Below are positions 1 through 11,074 of a stretch of DNA of 64,000 bases, piece by piece. Positions within the stretch are counted from its first letter, which is position 1. Each line of letters begins with the position of its first letter. Below the pieces are notes generated by a model. That model ran no database searches. It was not told where the DNA came from and saw nothing but the letters and a program-made list of their open reading frames with translations. Source of the stretch: Schizosaccharomyces osmophilus (Eukaryota; Ascomycota; Schizosaccharomycetes; Schizosaccharomycetales; Schizosaccharomycetaceae); contig NC_079238.1 of NCBI RefSeq assembly GCF_027921745.1, forward strand, positions 2,604,001-2,668,000, in the 5' to 3' direction. A program made the translations under genes and the position numbers.

Positions 1-1947
1 TTTATTATTCAAATCCCTATCCATATCGGCTTCCATTCTTAACGGTGTATGACTTTGGTTAAATTTATATGGCTTCCAATGATCAGATTCTGAATGTAGA
101 GGACGATGATTTTGAACAACATCTTTTGAGTCAACATTATCAACCCGCTTGGGAATTGGAGCAGTTTCCTTATGAAGAAATGAAAACGAAGACGAAGGGC
201 CATGATCTTGAGATAACTCTTTGTGCTTGTCAGAAGAAGACGTATTTAAAGAGGGAAGTTGAGGAACAGGCGAATGTACACTTGAAAAACTTTTCTGTTT
301 ACCCGCATCATTTGTGCAAATAGATTCCACTTCCTTGAAAGGCGGGTGATCTGATGATTGAGACCGGACCGACTTCTTTTCAGATAACAACGGGAGTAAC
401 GTTGAAGAAGCAGATTGGTTGGCAACAGTACCGCTTTTTTTGGCATCAAGTATAGGAAGCGGCTGAACAACTTTTTTGTTACCAACTTGCTTATCTAATT
501 CATCAACACTAGGATAGCGTGAAAGAATATCAACTTCATCAGTTTGATCATTGCCTTGTTGATTATTTTTAGCATTGTCATTAAGGATGTCACCATGTTT
601 AAGTTGAGACCGAAAGTCATCCAAATTTCTTTTTGGGATGATTGGGCCGGTTGAAGTGACGTTTTGGTTATAGCTGTCATCAGCAGTTGTGGATGCTATG
701 TTTTGTTTATTTTGATCAAAATGCTGAGAGGGCGGTGTCCGACTCGGCCGGCTAAAGGAGCGGTCAAATGACTGTCCAGAATGCTTTGGTGCTATGGACG
801 GACGAGAAATAGGAATAGGAGGAAGCGATCCATGTGAGTGCAAGGAGGAAGCAGGCTGTAGTCGGCCAGAAGGTGTTCTGAAAAGAGGTGCTTTCGGTGG
901 GTTAAAAGTTGAAGCATTCACACCCCCATAAATATCCGAAAGTAGTAGAGGTGCGCCACGCATTTCCATAATTTCCTTTAAAGTTTGATATATATTGGGA
1001 CGATGCGATGGCTGCTCTTGAAGACATGTAGCAATAAACCTTTTCATACGGTCACTGTATTTCGGAAAAGGAGGGATGGAGAATGAAGCTTTCAGAATAG
1101 CAGGACTTCCAACGGTTTCAAATGGAGTTGTATAATAGCAAAGTTTGTAAGCGAGGACGCCAATTGCCCAAATGTCACTCTTTTCGTCGATACCTTGTTG
1201 CCGGTTCAAATCAATCATTTCTGGGCAACGGTACTGAGGAGTCGTATACGCTGCAATATTTTTTTCGACCAATAATCTCGATTCTGGTGTGGCTGCAGGT
1301 GGTATTGTTTCACAAGCACTACCAAAATCGCAAAGTTTATATAAGTTTGGAGCAACTAACAAAACATTTTCAATTTTAAGATCTCGGTGAATTAAAGGTG
1401 GGTCCAAATAATGCATAGCAGCAACCGCATCACACACATCTGCCAAAATTTTCAAAATTTCACTTTCTGTTAAACGAGTTTGAAGTCTAGTGTTCATAAA
1501 ATCAATGAGGCCACCCCCTGCGCAATACTCCATCAATAAAAAGACCTCATAACGGTTTGCCGAATTTGAATATAAAGCGTTCGAATCTATATAATTCACT
1601 ATATGGCGATGGCCCTTAAGACGTTTCATCGTTTCAATTTCTCCGTGTACCAGTTGAAGGGCGGCTTTGTCGGGGACGTGGATGCGTTTCAAAACGCAAC
1701 ACCGCTTATCCTGGGTTTCCACGAGATAAACATGTGAAAACCCACCTTCACTAAGATACCGGATGACCGTAACTGTATGGCTGCCGACAATAAGCTTGGT
1801 ATTTGGTGGGATCCTTGTGTAAAAATCCATTGGAATGAATGCAGAAGAAGCCGGAGGCATATTAGAGAAATTAGAAGGACCTTGGGTCCTAGATACGGGC
1901 CGAAAGTCCTTGCCTATGACTTGATTTTTAGACCAGACTTCAGTCAT
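1..1947 (-). CDS. ppk30: Ark1/Prk1 (NAK) family Ser/Thr protein kinase, 3' end outside window
   Basis: Read on the minus strand, an open frame runs from an ATG at 1947 off the left edge; 649 codons are visible and the stop is not in the window. The kinase domain occupies about residues 55-325. It has the ATP-binding Lys (VLKRI, near residue 87), catalytic HRDLKIEN (187-194), DFG (207-209) and a CPEM P+1 region (241-244). HRDLKIEN and the long Ser/Pro/Gln-rich C-terminal tail are typical of Ark1/Prk1 kinases, which in yeasts regulate endocytic actin patches. A second ATG at 1860 is possible, but the frame is open back to a TAG near 1987. Among the three S. pombe family members (ppk29, ppk30, ppk38), ppk30 is favoured only because I recall it lying near mot1. 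The family call is firm; the paralogue is not. Confidence 0.85.
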   Translation of the reverse strand, partial: MTEVWSKNQVIGKDFRPVSRTQGPSNFSNMPPASSAFIPMDFYTRIPPNTKLIVGSHTVTVIRYLSEGGFSHVYLVETQDKRCCVLKRIHVPDKAALQLVHGEIETMKRLKGHRHIVNYIDSNALYSNSANRYEVFLLMEYCAGGGLIDFMNTRLQTRLTESEILKILADVCDAVAAMHYLDPPLIHRDLKIENVLLVAPNLYKLCDFGSACETIPPAATPESRLLVEKNIAAYTTPQYRCPEMIDLNRQQGIDEKSDIWAIGVLAYKLCYYTTPFETVGSPAILKASFSIPPFPKYSDRMKRFIATCLQEQPSHRPNIYQTLKEIMEMRGAPLLLSDIYGGVNASTFNPPKAPLFRTPSGRLQPASSLHSHGSLPPIPISRPSIAPKHSGQSFDRSFSRPSRTPPSQHFDQNKQNIASTTADDSYNQNVTSTGPIIPKRNLDDFRSQLKHGDILNDNAKNNQQGNDQTDEVDILSRYPSVDELDKQVGNKKVVQPLPILDAKKSGTVANQSASSTLLPLLSEKKSVRSQSSDHPPFKEVESICTNDAGKQKSFSSVHSPVPQLPSLNTSSSDKHKELSQDHGPSSSFSFLHKETAPIPKRVDNVDSKDVVQNHRPLHSESDHWKPYKFNQSHTPLRMEADMDRDLNNK

Positions 1948-3334
1948 GACTTGGATAAAAACGAGGCGGGTGGTTTTGTAAACTTGCTAAATCAAACACG
2001 ATTTGTATTCAACAGTATTGAATCCCAAAAGAAAGATACAGAATGAAAGTAAAAAAACAATGACAATGCTAGTGCCACGTAGTCAATTATATTTGCTCGA
2101 ATGTCTCTTAACACAAAGATACGAGGTACGCGGCTCCTATTTCGTAAGTAATTGGATCAATTCTATGTTTCAAATCAAGCAAAATCAAGTGATTTTTATG
2201 AACCAGGCTGTATGAGCACTAAAATCGCGCGTACGAATGTAACGTTCGACCAGGATTCCTTCCAACTCTATGATTCTTCCGCACGTTTACAAAAAGAGTA
2301 AAAACAGTAATATTTCCAGGCCAATATATAAATATATATATACATATATATATATATTTACATTTATATATATATGATGAAGTTACCAATTTACATAGAA
2401 ACAGTTACCAACTTTTACTAGGAGCAGCGTAAAGGTTTGTAATAGATTATTAGGACTTCGAATAGACCACAAATAATGCCTTACATACTCCAACAACCAA
2501 CGGTAACTATCTCTTCGCGGTGCGTTAATTTTGTATAACAGACCCTAGCATTGAATGGAAAAGGTGTCTTTTCAAATATAAGAATCTATCGAAGAAACAA
2601 GTCAAGAAATACATAAATAGCTCTTCAATCAACTATCCTTCTGTACTTTTCAATTTCCTTAATATATTATTTGTAATAGATACCATTCTTCTTGATATAA
2701 AATTTTGTCTGGGTTAGGGTTTCGTAACATTTTTCAACGTTTGCTGGTTCTGTGAATCGCATAAGTACCACATGAGGCCCCGGTAGGAAGGGGATTCAGT
2801 ACCGCCATTGCTAGCGCGACACGAAACTAGTCAATAGTTTTAGGTGAATTATGCAACGTTAATAGATCAAAACTTCTAGATTGGAACATTAAAAAGAAGT
2901 TCGTATACTAATTGATTGAAATAACGTTGCAAAAGGTTGGAAAGGATTAGAAGAAGGCCTTTTTTCCTGCAACAGACGCTTGTAAACAAAGGATAGCATT
3001 CATAACTTTTACGTTGCTGGACATATTTATCTAAATAGCGTTTGTCCTTCTTGACTAAATTGAAGAAAGCTGTTATTTTGCTGCTTCTGTCTCTTATAAT
3101 CGCAACACAAGTACCTTTTGTAAAGTTTCACTTTTTAGACATCACATTCTTGTTTGTCTTTGTGTTTGCGAGAGAGAAGGTTTTGAATTATTCGTTGTGT
3201 ACGTTTAAAGAACAAAAAGATTTATATACTTTATTGGGAGAATTATCCATTCAACACTGTCTACTGGATTTTGTTGGAACAATTGCATATACTTTGTATA
3301 TTTTAGGTTTTATAAAAAATCAAAGAATTCCTAT
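1948..3334. other. Divergent intergenic region between the kinase gene and mot1
   Basis: About 1.4 kb separates the two divergent starts. It holds an alternating AT tract (2323-2374), several tiny ATG frames of no evident merit, and an AUG-less open frame abutting mot1 (listed separately). No tRNA or other RNA gene was recognised. Confidence 0.6.
2323..2374. repeat. Alternating A/T (TA) simple repeat
   Basis: About 52 bases are almost purely TA/AT dinucleotides with two short interruptions. It lies upstream of the kinase start and is likely a slippage-prone microsatellite. Confidence 0.85.
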
Positions 3335-3338
3335 ATGA
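3042..3338 (+). other. 98-codon AUG-less open frame whose stop overlaps the mot1 start (ATGA)
   Basis: The frame opens after a TAG at 3036 and has TTG codons (3042, 3051) but no ATG. It ends at TGA 3336-3338, overlapping the mot1 ATG at 3335. The product would be hydrophobic at its N-terminus with a basic start (TKLKK followed by about 15 aliphatic residues) and a second hydrophobic stretch. The TKL start and a TFKE-type segment weakly recall DPM3, the small dolichol-phosphate-mannose synthase subunit, but this resemblance is faint. It could be the last exon of a spliced gene, a non-AUG uORF, or chance. I found no convincing upstream exon. Confidence 0.25.
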
Positions 3339-6300
3339 CTACACGCTTGGATCGATTGGTGGTGTTGCTGGACAACGGTTCTACATCAGTCGTTCGTGAA
3401 GCCGCTGCGAAACAAATTGCTGATATTCAAAAGGCACATCCGGTTGAGCTCTATAATTTACTGGGCCGTGTCGTCCCCTACTTGAAATCGAAGAATTGGG
3501 ACACCCGCGTTGCAGCTGCAAAAGCCATTGGAGGTATAGCTGAAAGTGTCCCAGTATGGAATCCAAATGAAGAGGTTGTAAAAACCGAGACCAAAGAAGA
3601 AGAAGATGAAGTTGGAAATACTATTTCCAATTCGGTGACGAACCAAAATGAAGAGCAAAAGTCAGACACCACTGTTCCTTCCGATGAACAGGCACCTAAG
3701 GTGAAGGAGGAAGAAGTGGAACAATCATCGACCGCTGAAGATTATACACAGCAATCAAAGGATACCTCAGGTGAAAGTGATGAAAAAAGTAAAATTGTTC
3801 CCGGGTTGCAGGAATTTGAAGAGAAGCGGCTATCTAGTCGTTCTCACTCATTCAATAACCTGGTTCCTATAAAAGATTTTGGGAATGACTCTTCCATATC
3901 ATCGGAACTAAACTCCAAGTTTGAAGGAAGCTTTCAGAATTCTTTGCTTTCTTTTGATAATTTCAATTTGGAAGACGTCATGAAGCACGGTACGAAGTTA
4001 CTAGGCAGTGCTAGTCGCGACTATGATTTTACTCCGTCAGACACTTATTCTTCTCACTATATTCATCAATTATCCAACCTCAAAAATCGTTTAGGGCTCG
4101 CTGGCGAGTATTTAGACGATGAACTCATGCATGATTTGGGTGATCAATCTTCCCCACACCATAGACCTTCCCCCATATCTTTACATCCTGAACAGGAGGC
4201 TAATCAATCCTCGGTTGGTGCCTTGAATAGCCCGAATGAGTCTGATGATTTATCTCATTTGTCTGCTCGTCAGCGTAATGCTTTGAAACGTAAAGCCAAA
4301 CAAATGAAAAGCTCTCAAAAAGTTCGTGTTATTGACGTGGCTCCCAACATCAATCAGCAATCCTCAAAAACAGCCAAATCGGATCCCAATTCCGCTCCTG
4401 AGTACAATTTCACCGCTCAATCTCAGTCAGATAAACTTGTTGTGGAACAAAAGGCTCCAGTTGTGCCATCTGCCGCTGTTGCAGTTACTAGCGACTCTGT
4501 TTGGCCTTTTAAAACTCTTGTCGAATTGCTTTTAGTGGATATGTTTGATCCTGCTTGGGAAATAAGACATGGTGCTTGTATGGGTTTACGTGAGATTATA
4601 AGGTTTGCAGGTTTTGGATATGGACGTGAGGTGGGTAAAAGCTTACAAGAAAATAACGAATTGAATACCAAATATTTTAATGATCTTTTATGCCGTATTG
4701 CTTGTGTTTTTGCTTTGGACAGATTTGGAGATTACTTGGCTGATCAAGTCGTCGCGCCTATACGTGAATCGGTTAGTCAGGTGCTCGGTGTTGCCCTTAT
4801 TTATGTACCCGACACTTCAGTTCATGCGATGTATAAGATACTCCATTCTTTGGTTTTTCAAAATGAACTTGGTCTCAGTCATAGGGTATGGGAAGCTGCA
4901 CATGGTGGTATGCTTGGTATTAAGTACCTAGTGGCGATGAAATATCCCATGTTCTTTTCCCAACCATCCTATCTAGACAGCCTAATTGATATAGTAATTC
5001 AAGGTTTAGCCAATAATGACGACGACGTTCGTGCGGTTAGTGCATTAACCTTGTTACCGGTTGCTGATAAACTTGTCGCTGGTAAACTGGATTCATGCCG
5101 TCAACTACTTAACGTCTTATGGGATTGTTTGGATGATGTTAAAGATGATCTTTCTTCGTCAACGGCTAGTGTCATGGATCTTTTGTCTTGTTTATGTTCT
5201 TTTGCGGAAGTAATGGAACTTATGCAAGAAAATGCAAACTCTGATTCAAAACGTTCTTTTAGGACTCTAGTTCCGCGACTTTTTTACTTGATGCGATATA
5301 CCCTCAGTGGTGTTCGAAGATCAGTCATCTACGCGCTGAGTAAGTTCGTCTTTACTAAAACTCCAAAATTGAATAGCTGGATTACAGGGTTAAGTTTACG
5401 ACTTTGTTTTCAGAATGTTTTGCTTGAACAACAAGATGACATCTTTCAGTCTTCTTTTGATTTGGCGCATGACATTATTGATGCTTTGTTTTTTCATGGG
5501 ACGGACAAGTTCACTGAAATGATGAAGCCACATATTGAATCGATGCTCAAAGTTACCATGACTCCTATAGGTTCCACGCGACATCCCTACCCAATCGATA
5601 CATCGTTACTTATAAAACCATCTGGTCAACCATACGCCATACGAAGTACTGCTCAGGACCGTAATTCTAAATTTATGTTCGACTTACCCTCGCGTAGAAA
5701 ACAGAGACGACATGCAGAGTATGATTCTGGTTCATCATTTTCACACTCTGTTGATGAGCCTATGTTAAATGGTGATGTAGAGTTCGTTGGTGAAGAGCGT
5801 ATGTTGAGATGTCGTTTAGGGGCTGCATCCATTTTGGGTGCAATTTTAGGCCGCTGGAAAAGAGATGAAATACTTCCCGTATTTGAATCACCCTTGAAGC
5901 TGTGCCTTTCATCTGCATTTTCTACTCCCGTTGTACTTTGTTCAAGGTTGATAGAAGAATTTTTTGCTTTTCAAGATTCCTCTCTTACGACTCAAAAAGA
6001 AAAGTTTCATCAAATGCTTTGTGACCAATTTACAATCATTCCTCGCGAAACGTATGCTAATTTAGTACCGCAATTACATATCGTCAGGGCGCAATGTAAT
6101 GCACTTTTAAATACATTCGTAGATTTAGGACGTGCCTCAAGGTCTAAAATACCTGTACTAGCTGTTGTTGTGAAGGGTGATGCAGATGCTGGTCCTAATG
6201 CTTTTGGTATTGATGATGCTGAGAAAATAATTGGCCCTACATTTGAGTCATTATTTAGCATGCTTTCACCATCACAAAAATCTGTGTCTGCTAAAACTTT

Positions 6301-9298
6301 CAATGAGATGAAGCTATTAGTCAGTGATGAGGTTTCAATGTATAGGGATCACAAGGATACTATTGATATCCAATGTGCTGCTGCTCTCGCATCTGGTATA
6401 GTCTCTTATGAAAAATTACCGAAGAAATTAAATCCGATTATCAAGGGTATTATGGAATCTATAAAGAAGGAGAGTTTCTCTTGTCTACAAAGGCATTCAG
6501 CGATGGCTATGATGAAACTAATATCTTCATGTTATAGAGAGTCTCGCCAAAATATTTCTGAAAAAATAGTAAAGAATTTATGTGCTTATGTTTGCATGGA
6601 TACTTCTGAAACTCCTATATTTGAAGAATTGGACAAGCGAGGTATATTGTCAATTTCCAATAGCGAATCCGAGATTGAAGAAGTTGACGGCGAGAAAATT
6701 GGCAAAAATCCTTTAGGGGATATCGATGAGCGCCGTAGGACTCGGTCTAGTAGCACTGAAAAGGATGCAGCAATTCTTCAAAGGGTTGGTGCTCAATTAA
6801 CACTTCAGTTAATGGCAACAACTTTTCGTAGTCGATTATTTGAAGACGTTCCTGTACTGTCACAATGCTTGTTTTCTCCAATTAAACGATTCGCTGAAGA
6901 AGGACTTCCCTTAGATGCGGATGGTAAAAAAGACCATACTTTCGGTCAGGACTTACTTGATGCCATGTCTATTCTTCGGTTTTTGGTTCCTCATTTACAT
7001 GCCGATTTATGTGGTTATATAACAGATATTTTACCAAATTTGCTTTCAGCTGTGTGCTCCGAATACAATTCTATAAGATTTATGGTTGCAAAGTGCCTTG
7101 CTTCAATATCTGACTCTGCTACGGCTGGTTCTAAAGCATTACGAATACTGGTTGAGAGTATAATTCCTTTACTGGGTGATCCGACTAATACTACACATAG
7201 GCAAGGTGCTATTGAATGCATTTACCAAGTGGTGCAGCGACTTGGCGTTCGTGTTTTACCTTATGTGTTGTACCTTATTATTCCCCTTTTAGGTAGGATG
7301 AGTGATTCTGATAAAGATGTGAGAACTCTAGCTACTTCATCATTTGCAACGCTCGTCAAACTAGTACCTCTCGAAGCGGGTATTCCAGATCCTGTTGATC
7401 TTCCCCAGGAACTTATTGATAGCAGAGAAAAGGAAAGGCGTTTTCTCGAGCAGATGTTAAATCCTACAAAGGTTGACTCTTTTGTAATGCCTGTCGCTAT
7501 AAATGCGGACCTTAGGAAGTATCAACAAGAAGGTGTCAACTGGTTGGCATTTTTAAACAAATACGAGTTACATGGTATCCTTTGTGACGATATGGGTCTT
7601 GGAAAAACGTTACAAACAATATGTGTAGTAGCCAGTGATCATCACAATCGTCAGAAAGCTTTTGAAGAAACCAAAAGCCCCAGATATGCTCATGCGCCTT
7701 CTCTGGTTGTTTGTCCGTCAACGTTAGCTGGGCATTGGCAGCAAGAACTACTAACGTATGCGCCATTTTTGAAGGTTCTATTATATGTAGGACCTCCCAC
7801 TGACCGTACGAAATTGCGAAAACAACTTAAAGCGGTGGATGTTGTGGTAACCTCCTATGACATTTGCCGGAATGACATGGATTCTCTTGTCAAAGTCGAT
7901 TGGAATTACTGCGTATTGGATGAAGGCCATGTCATAAAAAATGCCCGTGCCAAACTTACTAAAGCAGTTAAGTGTATAAGATCGTATCACCGACTTATTC
8001 TATCTGGTACTCCAATTCAAAACAACGTTTTGGAGCTTTGGTCTCTCTTTGACTTTCTAATGCCTGGCTTTTTGGGTTCTGAAAAAGTATTTCATGAAAG
8101 GTTTGTGAAACCAATTGCTGCAAGTCGAGATGCGAAGAGTTCATCCAAAGAAAGGGAAAGAGGTACATTGGCTTTAGAAGCAATACATAAGCAAGTCCTT
8201 CCTTTCTTGTTGCGTCGATTAAAAGAAGATGTCTTAGCCGACTTACCTCCTAAAATTATTCAGGACTATTATTGTGAGATGAGCGATTTACAACGGAAAC
8301 TCCATAACGATTTTATCTCTCAATTAAATATAAACGAGGAGCTTGAAGCTGACGTGGGTGAAGAGGAAAACAAAAAGCATGCGAAAAAGAAATCACCAAA
8401 GGGACACATTTTCCAAGCATTGCAATACATGCGTAAACTTTGCAATCACCCTGCTCTAATATTGACTGAGAAACATCCCAAACGTGGTGAAATCTCGAAG
8501 CAATTACAAAAAGAGCACAGTACTCTTCATGATCTTAAACATGCTCCAAAATTGATGGCGCTTGGTCAATTACTTAAAGACTGTGGTATAGGTGATTCCT
8601 CGTATAATGGTGGAGGGGTTGATTCAACATTAACTAATCCTGTGAGTGAACATCGGGTACTTATTTTCTGTCAACTTAAAGATATGCTAGACATGGTTGA
8701 GAAAGATCTTTTACGAGCTACTATGCCAAGTGTTTCTTATATGAGACTTGATGGTTCTGTTGAGCCCACCAAACGCCAGGAGGCTGTAACGAAATTTAAT
8801 AACGATCCTTCCATTGACGTTCTATTATTAACTACACATGTCGGTGGTTTAGGCTTGAACTTGACAGGTGCCGATACTGTCATTTTCGTTGAGCATGACT
8901 GGAATCCTATGCGTGACTTGCAAGCAATGGATAGAGCACATCGTATCGGACAGAAGAAAGTTGTAAATGTATATCGATTGATTACTAAGGATTGCCTTGA
9001 AGAGAAGATTATGGGTTTGCAACGGTTTAAGATGAATGTTGCGTCGACTGTCGTTAATCAGCAAAACAATGGACTAGCGTCTATAGGACCAGACCAGATA
9101 TTAGATTTGTTTGATACCAATGCCGACGAGCAGAAAGAGGATGAGAAAAAACAAAAGATTTTGGACACCGATAACCAAGGTCTAAGTGCTAATTCAAAGA
9201 AAGCCTTGGAAGGGTTACCGGAAATGTGGGATGAAACACAATATGATGAGTTTAATTTGGATGGATTTATATCCTCATTGCCCAAGGAAGCTCAATAA
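3335..9298 (+). CDS. mot1: TATA-binding-protein-associated Swi2/Snf2 ATPase Mot1
   Basis: A single-exon gene of 1,987 codons encodes a nuclear ATPase that removes TBP from DNA. The N-terminal two thirds (about residues 1-1380) are HEAT-type helical repeats that grip TBP, interrupted by a long acidic Ser/Glu-rich insert (about 90-380). The Snf2 motor follows. A YQQEGVNWLAF helical motif (about 1392) precedes GLGKT Walker A (about 1420) and the Mot1-type DEGH box (about 1529). Next come SGTPIQNN and the C-terminal helicase lobe with THVGGLGLNL and DRAHRIGQ (about 1866-1873). Domain order and length match the BTAF1/Mot1 family and separate it from other Snf2 proteins. The start MTTRLDRL resembles the S. 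pombe start, as I recall it. Confidence 0.98.
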   Translation: MTTRLDRLVVLLDNGSTSVVREAAAKQIADIQKAHPVELYNLLGRVVPYLKSKNWDTRVAAAKAIGGIAESVPVWNPNEEVVKTETKEEEDEVGNTISNSVTNQNEEQKSDTTVPSDEQAPKVKEEEVEQSSTAEDYTQQSKDTSGESDEKSKIVPGLQEFEEKRLSSRSHSFNNLVPIKDFGNDSSISSELNSKFEGSFQNSLLSFDNFNLEDVMKHGTKLLGSASRDYDFTPSDTYSSHYIHQLSNLKNRLGLAGEYLDDELMHDLGDQSSPHHRPSPISLHPEQEANQSSVGALNSPNESDDLSHLSARQRNALKRKAKQMKSSQKVRVIDVAPNINQQSSKTAKSDPNSAPEYNFTAQSQSDKLVVEQKAPVVPSAAVAVTSDSVWPFKTLVELLLVDMFDPAWEIRHGACMGLREIIRFAGFGYGREVGKSLQENNELNTKYFNDLLCRIACVFALDRFGDYLADQVVAPIRESVSQVLGVALIYVPDTSVHAMYKILHSLVFQNELGLSHRVWEAAHGGMLGIKYLVAMKYPMFFSQPSYLDSLIDIVIQGLANNDDDVRAVSALTLLPVADKLVAGKLDSCRQLLNVLWDCLDDVKDDLSSSTASVMDLLSCLCSFAEVMELMQENANSDSKRSFRTLVPRLFYLMRYTLSGVRRSVIYALSKFVFTKTPKLNSWITGLSLRLCFQNVLLEQQDDIFQSSFDLAHDIIDALFFHGTDKFTEMMKPHIESMLKVTMTPIGSTRHPYPIDTSLLIKPSGQPYAIRSTAQDRNSKFMFDLPSRRKQRRHAEYDSGSSFSHSVDEPMLNGDVEFVGEERMLRCRLGAASILGAILGRWKRDEILPVFESPLKLCLSSAFSTPVVLCSRLIEEFFAFQDSSLTTQKEKFHQMLCDQFTIIPRETYANLVPQLHIVRAQCNALLNTFVDLGRASRSKIPVLAVVVKGDADAGPNAFGIDDAEKIIGPTFESLFSMLSPSQKSVSAKTFNEMKLLVSDEVSMYRDHKDTIDIQCAAALASGIVSYEKLPKKLNPIIKGIMESIKKESFSCLQRHSAMAMMKLISSCYRESRQNISEKIVKNLCAYVCMDTSETPIFEELDKRGILSISNSESEIEEVDGEKIGKNPLGDIDERRRTRSSSTEKDAAILQRVGAQLTLQLMATTFRSRLFEDVPVLSQCLFSPIKRFAEEGLPLDADGKKDHTFGQDLLDAMSILRFLVPHLHADLCGYITDILPNLLSAVCSEYNSIRFMVAKCLASISDSATAGSKALRILVESIIPLLGDPTNTTHRQGAIECIYQVVQRLGVRVLPYVLYLIIPLLGRMSDSDKDVRTLATSSFATLVKLVPLEAGIPDPVDLPQELIDSREKERRFLEQMLNPTKVDSFVMPVAINADLRKYQQEGVNWLAFLNKYELHGILCDDMGLGKTLQTICVVASDHHNRQKAFEETKSPRYAHAPSLVVCPSTLAGHWQQELLTYAPFLKVLLYVGPPTDRTKLRKQLKAVDVVVTSYDICRNDMDSLVKVDWNYCVLDEGHVIKNARAKLTKAVKCIRSYHRLILSGTPIQNNVLELWSLFDFLMPGFLGSEKVFHERFVKPIAASRDAKSSSKERERGTLALEAIHKQVLPFLLRRLKEDVLADLPPKIIQDYYCEMSDLQRKLHNDFISQLNINEELEADVGEEENKKHAKKKSPKGHIFQALQYMRKLCNHPALILTEKHPKRGEISKQLQKEHSTLHDLKHAPKLMALGQLLKDCGIGDSSYNGGGVDSTLTNPVSEHRVLIFCQLKDMLDMVEKDLLRATMPSVSYMRLDGSVEPTKRQEAVTKFNNDPSIDVLLLTTHVGGLGLNLTGADTVIFVEHDWNPMRDLQAMDRAHRIGQKKVVNVYRLITKDCLEEKIMGLQRFKMNVASTVVNQQNNGLASIGPDQILDLFDTNADEQKEDEKKQKILDTDNQGLSANSKKALEGLPEMWDETQYDEFNLDGFISSLPKEAQ

Positions 9299-9570
9299 TT
9301 ATAACTGATGCCTTTTATTTAAGTTAGTTATTTAATTCATGTTAATATTAGAACTTAAGCTGTACAATAGAAGTTAATGCCCGTTTATAATAAATTAAGT
9401 GAAATGAAACTCAAAGGACAAGAATAAGAAAATTGTGAATTGGAAATGTATAAGACTCAGGCTCACAAAAGTAAGACCTCACCAGGAACGACCTTTGCTG
9501 GTATTAGCATGAAGGTGCGCGATGACTATGAGAAATCAAACGTTCTATAAATGAATGTTGGGCTCGGTAT

Positions 9571-11074
9571 TTAAATTAATTTTTGGTTTATATAATTTCT
9601 AAACAATTCGATTTCCTCTCTTGTGAATGCGCAGCTAAATTAGTTAGAATTAGAAAGCCGTGATTAAATATTTCAAACACTTACAAAATGGGTACTTGAG
9701 ATGGATTAATTTCTTTAGGAATGGGTCGAGAAAAGGCACGAAGTTCAGTGCACAGAATTGAGCCTATACCCGTTACACTTAAATGTTTAAGGTTCTTGCA
9801 GTTGATCATTAAATAACTTATTGACTGTTAAAAAGTTAGTGGTCGTCAGTATACACTGTGCATACCTTTGCTGTCAACCCGGTACAGTAGGAAAGGTGGA
9901 TGCGTTCGAGAAATCTTGAGCTGCAGTTAGAGAGATGGATTATTGAAATGTCAGTTAAAAATATGCACTTGACTAGGCCAACTCTTTGTAGGCGAGGAAG
10001 TTTAGCTATTTCAGCAACGGAGTTGTCCGTTAACCGAAAACAGCCTCCAAAATCAACGTAAGTAAGGTTTTTGCATGACTTCAAGACCATTGTAATTCCT
10101 AGATCAGTTAATTCATTACAATGGCCCAGATGTAAGGAGGTAAGATGTGTTTTCAAATTTGATATTCCCGTCAATGCCGCATCTGTGATTTTATTGCATT
10201 TGGTTAAATACAAAGTTTGCAATTTTGGAAAAAATTCGCAGATTTTGAGGACATGAGTGTTTGAAAGCTCTGAAAGACCAGTCAAATTAAGACTTCTTAG
10301 GGAGCAGAATTTTGAAGGGAATGTATAGTAGTACTCCATAAAGTTGGTCAGATAAAAGCAGCCTGACATATTCAATTCTTTCAAATTTTTGTGTTTCATA
10401 ACTGCTTTAATTAATACAGATGGATCTTTCATATTTATGCAACCACTGATGTCCAGCTCTATTAAATCACCATGTTCACTTAGTGTTTGCAGAGTTTTTT
10501 CGGTTAAAGATATGCAATTAGTTAATTTGAGTTTTTTTAGATGCTTGCAATGTACTAATGTCTCTTTCAATTGTGAGTCATCCAGAAGAACGCATTGAGA
10601 AAGTGACAATGTTTTCAATTTCTTCAACTTTGGTAGAGCAGTTAACATAGTTTTCCATGATAGATTAGGTATTCCGCTCAAATCCAGGACCATGGTGTTT
10701 AAATTGTTTAAAAGTATAGCACTAACCATGTTATCGGTTAATCTAGTACAGCCAGAAAAATTAATCCTTGAAAGATTCTTCGATCCTAGCAACAATAACA
10801 TATGCTCATCTGTAACGAAGTTGCTCACATACGAGAGATTCAGTTTTCTAGAGTGCACACAGTAATTTTCGGCATTTTCAAGTGTTTTTAAAATTCTTAA
10901 AAATCTCTGGAAGTCAGGTAACGTTTTGAAGACCAATTTTTCCCATATGGTCGGTAAGATAAATTGGCACCATACGGGACTCACTGTTAGACAATTATAC
11001 AGGTCGGACGTTTCCATATAAGAGATAATTTTATAGCAAATTTCATTAGGCAAAGACGTATTAAAGCTCATCAT
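9571..11074 (-). CDS. pof2: F-box/LRR protein Pof2 (SCF substrate adaptor), three exons
   Basis: Minus-strand exons are 11074-9866, 9824-9685 and 9634-9571. The introns have donors GTATGC and GTAAGT, and branch/acceptors CACTAAC...ACAG and TTCTAAC...TTAG. Without splicing the protein would end prematurely near 9836. The spliced tail gives about 60 further residues, ending in REEIELF and NQKLI. The N-terminus carries an F-box (LPNEICYKIISY) for Skp1 binding, followed by about a dozen Grr1/FBXL-type leucine-rich repeats with the LxxLxLxxCxxLTD pattern, which bind substrate. The frame is open to an ATG at 11212, but that 46-residue extension is hydrophobic and unlike the family; starting at 11074 gives about 470 residues, close to the S. 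pombe length. It converges with mot1. Confidence 0.93.
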
